NCBI RefSeq assembly: GCF_009727055.1
Contig: NC_052351.1
Location: 52,698,430 to 52,762,429, forward strand
Direction of reading: 5' to 3'
DNA: 64,000 nucleotides
Source of the DNA: Benincasa hispida
Lineage: Eukaryota > Streptophyta > Magnoliopsida > Cucurbitales > Cucurbitaceae
The number at the start of each line of letters is the position of its first letter. Position 1 is the first letter of the stretch. This document shows, piece by piece, positions 55,191 through 64,000 of the stretch. Below the pieces are notes generated by a model that was given only the letters and a program-made list of their open reading frames with translations, was not told the DNA's origin and searched no databases. A program made the translations under genes and the position numbers.

Positions 55191-55873
55191 NNNNNNNNNN
55201 NNNNNNNNNNNNNNNNNNNNNNNNNNNNNNNNNNNNNNNNNNNNNNNNNNNNNNNNNNNNNNNNNNNNNNNNNNNNNNNNNNNNNNNNNNNNNNNNNNNN
55301 NNNNNNNNNNNNNNNNNNNNNNNNNNNNNNNNNNNNNNNNNNNNNNNNNNNNNNNNNNNNNNNNNNNNNNNNNNNNNNNNNNNNNNNNNNNNNNNNNNNN
55401 NNNNNNNNNNNNNNNNNNNNNNNNNNNNNNNNNNNNNNNNNNNNNNNNNNNNNNNNNNNNNNNNNNNNNNNNNNNNNNNNNNNNNNNNNNNNNNNNNNNN
55501 NNNNNNNNNNNNNNNNNNNNNNNNNNNNNNNNNNNNNNNNNNNNNNNNNNNNNNNNNNNNNNNNNNNNNNNNNNNNNNNNNNNNNNNNNNNNNNNNNNNN
55601 NNNNNNNNNNNNNNNNNNNNNNNNNNNNNNNNNNNNNNNNNNNNNNNNNNNNNNNNNNNNNNNNNNNNNNNNNNNNNNNNNNNNNNNNNNNNNNNNNNNN
55701 NNNNNNNNNNNNNNNNNNNNNNNNNNNNNNNNNNNNNNNNNNNNNNNNNNNNNNNNNNNNNNNNNNNNNNNNNNNNNNNNNNNNNNNNNNNNNNNNNNNN
55801 NNNNNNNNNNNNNNNNNNNNNNNNNNNNNNNNNNNNNNNNNNNNNNNNNNNNNNNNNNNNNNNNNNNNNNNNN
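55191..55873. other. Assembly gap (683 N)
   Basis: Undetermined bases. By comparison with copy 3 the missing part should hold the gag end, protease, charged linker and first part of RT (about 1.2 kb in copy 3), so the gap length may not be the true distance. Confidence 0.95.
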
Positions 55874-57803
55874 GTTATGGAATAGCTTGTTTACAAAACA
55901 GACTTAAAATTTCAATACATCAAATTAGCATGAATTTTTGGAGTTGAATGGAAAACAGCTTTTAAAACTAAGAAAATGGTTTATATGAATGGTTAGTTAT
56001 GCCTTTTGGCTTAACTAATGTACCTAGTACTTTTATGAGACTTATGAACCATGTATTGCATGAATTTTTTTAGGAGAGTTTGTAGTTGGTTTATTGTGAT
56101 GGGTATCCTAATATAATCTAAGACACTAGAGGATTATGTGATGCATGTTAGGTGTGTTTTGATTGCAATTAAAAAGGAAAGCTTTATGCTAATCTCAAAA
56201 AGTGTTGTTTTGCATGGAAAAGTTAAATTTCATAGGTTTTGTAGTTTCTAAATATGTAGTGGAAGTTGATTCTAAGAAGGTTAAAAGCAATTAGGGAGTG
56301 ACCAACACTAAAATGCTAGTGAAATTAGGAGTTTTCATGAGCTAGCTAGTTTCTATAGAAGGTTATAGAGATCTTAGTTCCATAGATGCACTACTTAATG
56401 AACTATAAAGGAAAATGTAAAGTTTGAGCGGGACAAGCACAGAAACACGCTTTGAACCATTTGAAAGATAACTTATGTAATGTACATTTATTTGCCTTGC
56501 CTAATTTTGAGCTAACATTTGAAATTGAGTGTGATGCCAGTTGAATAAGAATTAAGGTTATTTTAATGCAGGATCAAGACCTGATGTACTTTAGTGAGAA
56601 GTTGAATAGATTGTCTTGAAATATCCTACATAAGGAGCTTCATGCCTTAGTGAGAGTACTACAAACGTGGCAATAATACTTGTGGCCAAAAGGAGTTTGT
56701 TGTTCATATTGACCACCAAAGTTTACAACACTTAAAATGCCAACAAAAACTGAATTGAAAACATGCGAAATGGTTGGAGTTCATCAAAACATTTCCTTAT
56801 GTAATACGATATAAGAAATGTAAGGAAAATGTAGTTGTTGATATGCTATCTAGGAGGTATATCTTGTTAAATGCCCCTCACACTAGGTTGCTTAGTTTTG
56901 AACATATTAAGATATTGTATTCATAATACACTTAGTTTTTACTGATTGTTGAAAATCTCAAGCAAAAAACGTGTTGTGCCTGATTATATGATGTTTTATG
57001 AGTTTCTTTTAGGAAGAATAGCTTTACATTCCCACTTGTTATATTAATGAATTATTAGTTAAAGAAGCACATGGGGGAGGTTTAGTGGGATATTTTTGTT
57101 CATTAAGGTTGTGGTTAAATTTCATGGCATTTTTAGAAGCATTGTTAGTAAATTTTTAAGTATTTTTTGGAAAGTACTTGTGGAAAGCTTGGTATTAAGT
57201 TAGTTTACTCCACTACGCATCCTCAGACTGATGGACAAACTAAGACAGATCAATAGGACAATGGTGACTATGCTTAGGGTTGTAATAGATGGAAACACAA
57301 AAATTTAGGAGATTTTCTACCATTATTTGAATTTGCATACAACAGAGTTGTTTCATAGTGTCACTAAATTTACACCGTTTGAGATTATTTACGAATTTAA
57401 CTTTTTATCACCTATCGATTTGTTGTCTTTGCCTTCTAACGAAGTTGTGAATTTTTAAGCTAATGAGAAGGTCATTGTCATTCGAGAGCTACATAAAGAG
57501 TTAAAGAAAGGATTGAAAAAAAATGGCAAATAATGAAGAGGCTAACCAATATCGAAAGACTATGATATTTAAGGAAGTGATTGGTTTTAGGTCACCTTCG
57601 GAAGGAAAGATTTCCACTCAATGAGATTCTAAGTTAAATCTAAAAGGAGATTGACCTTTTTAAGTGATGGAGAAAATTAATGACAATGCCTACCAGATTG
57701 ATCTTGATGGTATATATGGTGTGATTGCAACTTTTAAGGTTTCTTACTTAACTCCTTTTAATGTAGAATGAACTTGATTTGAAGACAAATCCTTCAAAAG
57801 GGG
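55874..57803 (+). pseudogene. Ty3/Gypsy RT-RNaseH-integrase remnant (copy 4)
   Basis: Colinear with 32305-34133 and 36050 onward: RT ([13 protein letters not shown] at about 56000), RNase H (to about 56860), integrase pieces with a large deletion near 57100 (zinc region joined to late core), then the C-terminal tail DLDGIYGVIATFKVSYLTPF (about 57700-57760). Many single-base deletions compared with the other copies break every frame. Confidence 0.75.
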
Positions 57804-57811
57804 GAGAAGAT

Positions 57812-58407
57812 AGGTGAGTATCAGTCGGGCAGAATCAGATTTGGATAAAAATCGGCACCGGCCAACGAACTCATCAGTTTTATCAGGTGGTTTTCGGTTT
57901 TGGAGATAGGGCAAAACAACGGCCGTTGAGCACTCGGATTTGATCGGTTTTTTTTTCGATGACTCGAGGATAAGAACATTGTTTGTAAATAAATAAAAAA
58001 GAATATGGAGAGAAGAAAAAAGGAGAGAATAGAAGAAATGGAGAAGAAAACGAAGAGATGAAGAAACAACAGGAAATGGAAGAAAAGTAAGAGATAGGAA
58101 GAATAGAGAAAAGAAAATAAAAAACTAAAAGAAAAGAAAAACTAAATAATAAAATATATTTTTTTATTTTTTAATAGTAATGATTTATTACCATATTGTA
58201 ATAGGTAATCATTACCTATTAAACAACATTTTTAAATATATATGCACGTGAGCAGTTTTCGGGCGGAGTCAGTCAGGGTACGGCGGGGTTCGATTCTTTG
58301 GGGGAAAAATCAATACCGACCAAGTTGAAGAGAAAAATCGACGATTTTTTCATTCCATTGGTTTCAGTCGTTCGATCGAATTTTCGGCTATCTCTGCTCA
58401 CCCCTAG
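57812..58407. mobile_element. hAT-type non-autonomous element, long form (596 bp)
   Basis: Flanked by GAGAAGAT (57804-57811 and 58408-58415). Ends AGGTGAGTATC and CTGCTCACCCCTAG. Its two ends match the 147-bp MITE in the other units; the centre (about 57890-58330) holds purine-rich and AT-rich sequence missing from them. No transposase. Confidence 0.75.
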
Positions 58408-58414
58408 GAGAAGA

Positions 58415-58745
58415 TGAAATGAACCAAATGTTCTTGTGTTACCTCCAAGATCAATCACACGCTCAAGAGCCAAGAAGCTATAATTAGTGTTGAATTCTCA
58501 CACTCAAACAAAGGTGAACTTAATTGAGGGGATTTAAGCAACAACATCTATTCAGAAGCTTATAATTGGTTTCAGTTTATGCTACAAGATGAAACCGATT
58601 GAACTTTGTATATTTATTTTTAATTTGCAAATATACCTTAATTTTTGGTATTTTCATTATTAGACCCATATATGCTTTGTTTAGATTTTTAGTTCCTTTT
58701 GAGTTACGGATAGAATGGACTTTTTAAGCCCTTTAGTTAAATTGG
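58415..58745 (+). mobile_element. Ty3/Gypsy 3' LTR, partial (copy 4)
   Basis: Starts TGAAATGAACC; same truncation point as 4190. Confidence 0.7.
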
Positions 58746-59537
58746 ATGCTAACTAACAAAAGAAGAGAGAAATTGAGAAGAAGCACATGGATAATGAATG
58801 CTTTTCATATTGATGTACGACTCCTCAAATTATTATAATTTAGAAAAAAAATTGAATTAATAAATACAATTTCATAAAATATATATGATTTTAAATTAAA
58901 GATTTTGAAACAAAGTTTGAAGGACTTGTTGTAGTCATCTTAACTTTTAAATAAGGGTGGTAAATAGAGCAATAATAATAAATAAATAAATAATAAAATT
59001 GAATTAAAATATCATTTTAATCCCTGTACTTTGAAATATATTTAATTCTAGTTCTTGTACTTTCGAATATCTAATTTTAGTCTCCAAATTTTCAATAAAT
59101 CTTAAATTTAGTTATTTATTTTCAATAGAAAATTTGTTACCTAGTAACAGTTTTTACTTTAATTTTTAAACATCTTCACATATTGCATATTTGTATTTTC
59201 TTGGATGAAAATTATCGTTATTGTTATTAGGGTTGTTTTCAAATATAGAAAAATGAACCAAAATACTTACAAATAATAGCAAAATATCATAGTCTATAAT
59301 GACATAGATAGATATGGATAGTAGCTACCATTATCTATTGCGTCTATCATAAATAGACTATGATAGTTTGCTATTAATTGTAAATATTTTTAGCAGTTTT
59401 GTTATTTAAAATAATTTTTCTTATTATTATTTAGTCAATTTTGATAGAATTAACTTCAAAGACTAAACTTAAGACTTGTTAGAATTACACCAACTAAAAT
59501 GAACATTTTTTAAGTATATGAACTAAAACTGAGCAAA
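58746..59537. repeat. Duplicated flank with the empty insertion site
   Basis: No gene. 58746-59055 matches the left flank and 59061-59160 the right flank of the long-LTR insertions; here TTCTTGTACTTTCGAATATC is uninterrupted (target TGTAC at 59056-59060). A GATA/TATC hairpin repeat lies at 59235-59420. Confidence 0.8.
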
Positions 59538-60326
59538 TGTAACAACCCAAATTTGTACGCACTACAAGAAATTAAATGTCAAATGTTAAGCAGGAGAAAT
59601 TTTATTTAAAGGATGGTAAATATAATACCCCAACCTAATTTAGAAAGCAGGAAAAAAATAAAAATATAATTAAGAAGAAAAATATATAAATTTAATAGGA
59701 AAATCGGTGGAATTTAGAATTGGAAAAAAATAGGAAATTTATTAATTATCCAAAAATAATGAATAAGGGGCAGAATCAGGAGGATTAGTTAGAAGTTGGA
59801 CGCTAGCTAATTCAGGAGACAAAGAGCAGTAATAACTTTTTGTTTGAACACTGCTCATTGGAAGAATTGAGGGAATTAATTGCCCATATATCTTAAAATT
59901 TGAAAGAGTTAAACAGGGAAGTGGAATCCAAAGCAGTGAAGGCAACCCACGTGTAAAACAGCGAGATTGGAGAAAAATTGGAGAGAGCGAGGGTGGAGAG
60001 AGCGAGATTCTCGCGAGAAGTGGGGAGAGCGGGAGCGAGAGGCGAGAGCGAAGTCACAGAGCCAAACCAGCGAGAAGCTGGAGAGAGCGAGATTCTGAGA
60101 ACAAAGAGAGGAGATTTGGACAGAAGCGTGGATTATGCTTGAATTTTCCACGATCTTATAAGTTATACATAAGAACCCTAAAATTGAATACAAATAAAAG
60201 TTGAAGACGTAAGGGCAAACGTTAGCCAAAATTAGGTGTCTTATTAAGAGAAATTCTTAAACCTAAGTAATTTTAAAGAAGAATTTTGTAGGATGAGTTG
60301 TCACACTGAGAAGAGCTGAAAACCAC

Positions 60327-60334
60327 TATAAATA
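60327..60334 (+). promoter_or_regulatory. TATA box of the Tekay-like solo LTR
   Basis: TATAAATA in CACTATAAATAGGAC, matching 13546-13553. Confidence 0.7.
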
Positions 60335-60699
60335 GGACTCTTGCCTAAGATTTAACCATTCTCAAATAAATCTCAGTAACAAAGAATCGTGTGAAAGAGT
60401 AAGTGTGAGTGAGGAAATTCTGTGAGGTTAGAAGAGGTAAAGCTCGGGTGAGGTGCTGCCCAAATTTTCTTCAGTTTAAGAGGGAAAACTCTACTGATCA
60501 AACCATAAAGAATAATAAGAATAACTAGGATCGCAGTCAAGGTAAGTAGTTATCTCACCAGTGTTTCATGGTATGTACTTAATATGTTGCATAATTATGT
60601 TATTGTTATGTTGCATTACATGTTTAAAATACGTTTATCACAAAGGACCCCATGCATTATGTTTGTTCATAAATTAAATTTTAATTAGATAAAGGTTAT

Positions 60700-60930
60700 G
60701 TTCTAGGGCTAGCAGGGCATGTATGGTTGCACCCTCTAGACCCAATTCTATGTCAAGATTATGCTAGGGACTAACAGGGTATGTATGGTGCACCCCTCTA
60801 GACCCAATTCTATGTCAAATTATGCTAGGGACTAACAGGGTATGTAGTTGACCCTCTAGACCAATTCTATGTCAAGATTATCTAGGACAACAGGTATGTA
60901 TGGTTGCACCCCTCATGTCCAATCTTACGT
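60700..60930. repeat. Tandem repeat of about 66 bp in the LTR
   Basis: About four units built on GCTAGGGACTAACAGGGTAT and CCTCTAGACCCAATTCTATG; later units each miss several single bases. Confidence 0.8.
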
Positions 60931-61479
60931 TTATGTTAATGGTTGATGTTGGATGCGACTCGGCCCTACTGACTCATAACCCACTAATCATCAGATGGGT
61001 TAGTTTCGCCTAAGTCCTCATCTTCCTATCAGGGCGGAGAAATTTACGTTAGAAGCATAACCGACCACCACATGTTATTATATGTTTCGTGGCCGAATCA
61101 TATATTGTTTTCAGGACATGTGGCATATGATGTTGCTTTTGGTCACTACCCTATGTGAGAACTACTTACTGGGTATATTATATACTCATCCTATTTTTAC
61201 AGACTTGTAGTAAGGAACAGCGTAGGTGGCAGAACTGGACGCGCTCAAATGGTCAACCATCAAACTCACTATATAGACATATGCATTTTTGTACCACTAC
61301 GCTAATGTTTTATTGATCCTGGTGTTGTAAAATAAACTTTTTATATAGTTTTCTACCTAATTAATAAAATCTTAGATATGTTTTCTTGAGATTTTTGCCA
61401 AAACCCATCTCATAATAGAAAAGTCTAAGTATGTATGTCGTAGCGGTCGGATCATAGTATGTAAGGACCGGTCGTTACA

Positions 61480-63413
61480 AAACTTATGAATCAAAATGAT
61501 ATTTTTGACTTATGAAATTTTTATTGTTCCTTTATCGGTGACATTGAATGGGCATATCCACAATAAATAAATGTCTTTGTGGTTGTAAATTTTTCTTGTA
61601 TTTTTTTTTATATGTAGGGGAGCCAACACAATTTTCTTATTTGTACAATGGTCTTTTCATTTGAAAAGTATTGAAAAAGGTGTTGCAATGGGTGTTTGTT
61701 TAGTAGTTGGGAGGGACATCACATTCCATTTGCAATTTTGCATCAATAATTGATATTGTTGCTTTTCAAAAAAAGAAAGATATTGTTGCATTACTTTAAA
61801 AAATCCTATTTAATTTTTTATTGAAAAATCATTTTGATTTTGTTTATTATATCTCATTCTATTTCAATATTGATACTTTAATAAACCTTCAATTTGGGAC
61901 ATATGTCAATTTTTAATTGACCCAAATTTAATGATTTAAAATTTCGTCATTAATTTAGTAAATGACGTGATAACTTGTGATTGGTCCAAAATTTGTCATT
62001 CAACAAGGTTCAAATGATTCCACATATTGTTGGAATAAAAAAAACAAATAAATTAAGGAGAAAAAGAAAACATATATTATTTGTATATCTTTGATTTTAT
62101 ATCAATGATAGAATATATCACAACATACAAATAAAAAAGTATAGAATTGATGTATGGTTTTTTTTATCATATTGATAAAACATAAAGAAATACCATTTTG
62201 GTCTATTTTTTTGAGTTTCCATTCTATTATAATTATAAATCCATGTATATTTAAAAATCTTAAATATTTTAGTCACCAAGTTTTTTTTAATCAAATCTGG
62301 GTAAATAATAATATCATTGTCACGTTTCGCTAAAAGATAGAAATGTTTTTAAATACAGTAAAATGAGCTAACTATATTTACAAATACAATAAAATGTCAT
62401 TGTTTATCAGTGATAGACATCAATGATAGATCAATAGACATCTTAGTGTCTATCACTATCACTGATAGATGTTTATCAGTATCTATCACTAACACTGATA
62501 CTATCGATATCTATCAATGTCTATCAGTGATATGTAATGATATTTTGATATATTTAAAAATATTTCCAACAGTTTTGTGATTTCAATTACTTTTTTTTAA
62601 TAGAAATTTTAATATAGTTATAAAAAAGGGAGTATAAAAAAATCTAATCAATTTCCTTTATTAAATTAAAGTATAACAAAGAATAATTACAAAAGAAAAT
62701 TGAACATATTTCAAGTTTGACATTTTCTTTGTAGCTTTAGTATAGTTATAAAAAAATTATGTATATAAAGTTTATTTAAACCTTTTTCTTAAATTTAATT
62801 ATAAAAAATTTAATTACAACAAAATTGGAAAAAATATCAACTTTGGCATTTTTTTTGTGTTTTTGTTTTTCAGTTCTAGTATAATTCTAATAAAGCATAA
62901 AGAAAATGCAATAAAATTCATTTCTTAAATTAAAGTAAAATGTAGAAAAATTATTTTAAATGACAAAACTGCTGAAAGTATTTACGAATAATAATAAACT
63001 ATCACAGTCTATTGTGATAGACTACAATCTATGTTTATCATGATGCAGATAAACACAAATACTAGTCTATCGTGGTCTATCACAGATAGATAATGAAATT
63101 TTGCTATATTATTTATAAATATTTTGGTTAATTTTCCTATATTTGAAAAAAAACCCCTAAAATGTAATTACAAAAACATTAAAAAATTGTCCAAAGAACT
63201 AAACACTGATGTTAGTTACATGTACCATAAACATAACCTATCATAACTTAGAGTAAAATAGTTTGCACCCCAACTAATCTATTACTACTTATACTATTTT
63301 ACTGTTTCGTGTAAAATTTAAAATACCATAAACTTTCAAAAGTTTTAAAAATACCCTTTAACTTAAATAATAATAATAATAATAAATAAATAAATAAATC
63401 TAATTGCTTCAGG
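61480..63413. other. AT-rich intergenic DNA, no gene
   Basis: No supported coding region. Two GATA/TATC hairpin repeats lie at 62335-62600 and 62955-63150 (the second in opposite orientation), and an ATA(A)-type microsatellite at 63367-63400. Confidence 0.75.
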
Positions 63414-64000
63414 TGATATGAAAACCCTAGGATTTGAAAATTAGGAACCCAAATGTTGGACCTTTAATATCAAATTCTAAAACTTCTAATCAATTAGACA
63501 ACAAACCCAAAGGGAAGGATTAGATTTTGATTACCTTTTGATCGATGACAAGAGAGAGAACTAGTTCCTTGCTCCAAGTTCGAACACCACACAAGCAAGA
63601 TGATTAGACTTACCTTAATGTTTTTCTTGGCATGCAACCTTGATTTAAGAATTGCAAAATTGGTGATGAAACTCTATCATCTACCAGAGAATTTTCATTC
63701 AAAGAAAACTCTAAAATTCAAAACATCAAAACCTATGTAATGTATTTTTGTTCCCTCCTTTAAACTCATCCTACTTAACTAAAGGGACTTAAAAAGTCCA
63801 TTCTATCCCTAACTAAAAAAAAACTAAAAACCTAAACAAAGCATATATGGGTCTAATAATGAAAATACCCAAAAAAATTAAGGTATGTTTGCAAATTAAA
63901 AATAAATTAATAAAGTTCAATCGATTTCATCTTGTAACATAAACTGAAACCAATTATAAAGCTTCTAATAAGATGTTGCTACTTAAATCTCCTAAATTAA
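63414..64000 (-). mobile_element. Ty3/Gypsy LTR, minus orientation, running off the window
   Basis: Reverse complement of the LTR at 26497/46910: on the minus strand it ends ...TTTTCATATCA at 63414. No primer site follows on that side, so it is a 3' LTR or a solo LTR. The opposite end is outside the window. Confidence 0.8.

Larger units (their letters stand above)
59538..61479 (+). mobile_element. Solo LTR of the Tekay-like family (1942 bp)
   Basis: TGTAACAACCC ... GGTCGTTACA, colinear with 12739-13622 and then complete. No clear target repeat (flanks GCAAA and AAACT). Contains GA-rich tracts (59960-60110), a TATA box (60327-60334), tandem units of about 66 bp (60700-60930) and a hairpin-like GGGTATATTATATACTC (about 61168) before a T-rich, ACAG-ending tract. 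No gene. Confidence 0.85.

Noticed and set aside
55184..55947. Long open frames across the N run
   Set aside because: They are artefacts of undetermined bases.

Overview
This window is nuclear DNA of a flowering plant. It is AT-rich and built almost entirely of nested LTR retrotransposons, with a plastid petA fragment at the left end. Dispersed GATA/TATC hairpin repeats and the style of the LTR ends suggest a eudicot, perhaps Cucurbitaceae; that placement is an impression, not a proof. I see no bacterial gene, tRNA gene, functional rRNA gene or CRISPR array.

Layout. (1) 1-3286: organelle-derived DNA (petA start, minus strand), then pieces of two LTR families, one piece inverted. (2) 3287-12738: remnant of a Ty3/Gypsy element carrying a hAT-type MITE, followed by element A, a non-coding retroelement with 2.8-kb LTRs and only about 0.55 kb between them. 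Element A is itself hit by two solo Copia LTRs. (3) 12739-16895: a broken Tekay-like chromovirus inserted in element A. (4) 16896-23720: a minus-strand gene for a secreted precursor with several IDA-like (EPIP) motifs, three 350-bp tandem repeats, a deleted Gypsy copy and a solo LTR of the element-A family. (5) 23721-38000: two 350-bp repeats and a long Gypsy copy with two solo LTR insertions and a tandemly multiplied 3' end. (6) 38281-44397: element B, a full second copy of the element-A family. (7) 44450-59060: a second IDA-like gene copy, two 350-bp repeats, and a third long Gypsy copy carrying a complete Copia element, which in turn contains a solo LTR and a Cassandra-like 5S-bearing fragment; a 683-base assembly gap lies here. 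(8) 59061-64000: solo Tekay-type LTR, AT-rich DNA and a minus-strand Gypsy LTR running off the end.

The overall organisation is a tandem segmental duplication. The order IDA-like gene, 350-bp repeats, Gypsy copy, LTR-retroelement insertion recurs with losses. Three of four units carry the long-LTR element at the same target base (TGTAC); the fourth (59056-59060) still has the empty site, so the insertion was copied by duplication rather than made three times.

The only plausible host genes are the two IDA-like precursors. All pol and gag remnants contain stops or frameshifts and are annotated as pseudogenes. The most notable items are the multi-EPIP precursor and the unusual long-LTR, near-empty retroelement with a CpG-decaying minisatellite in its U3.
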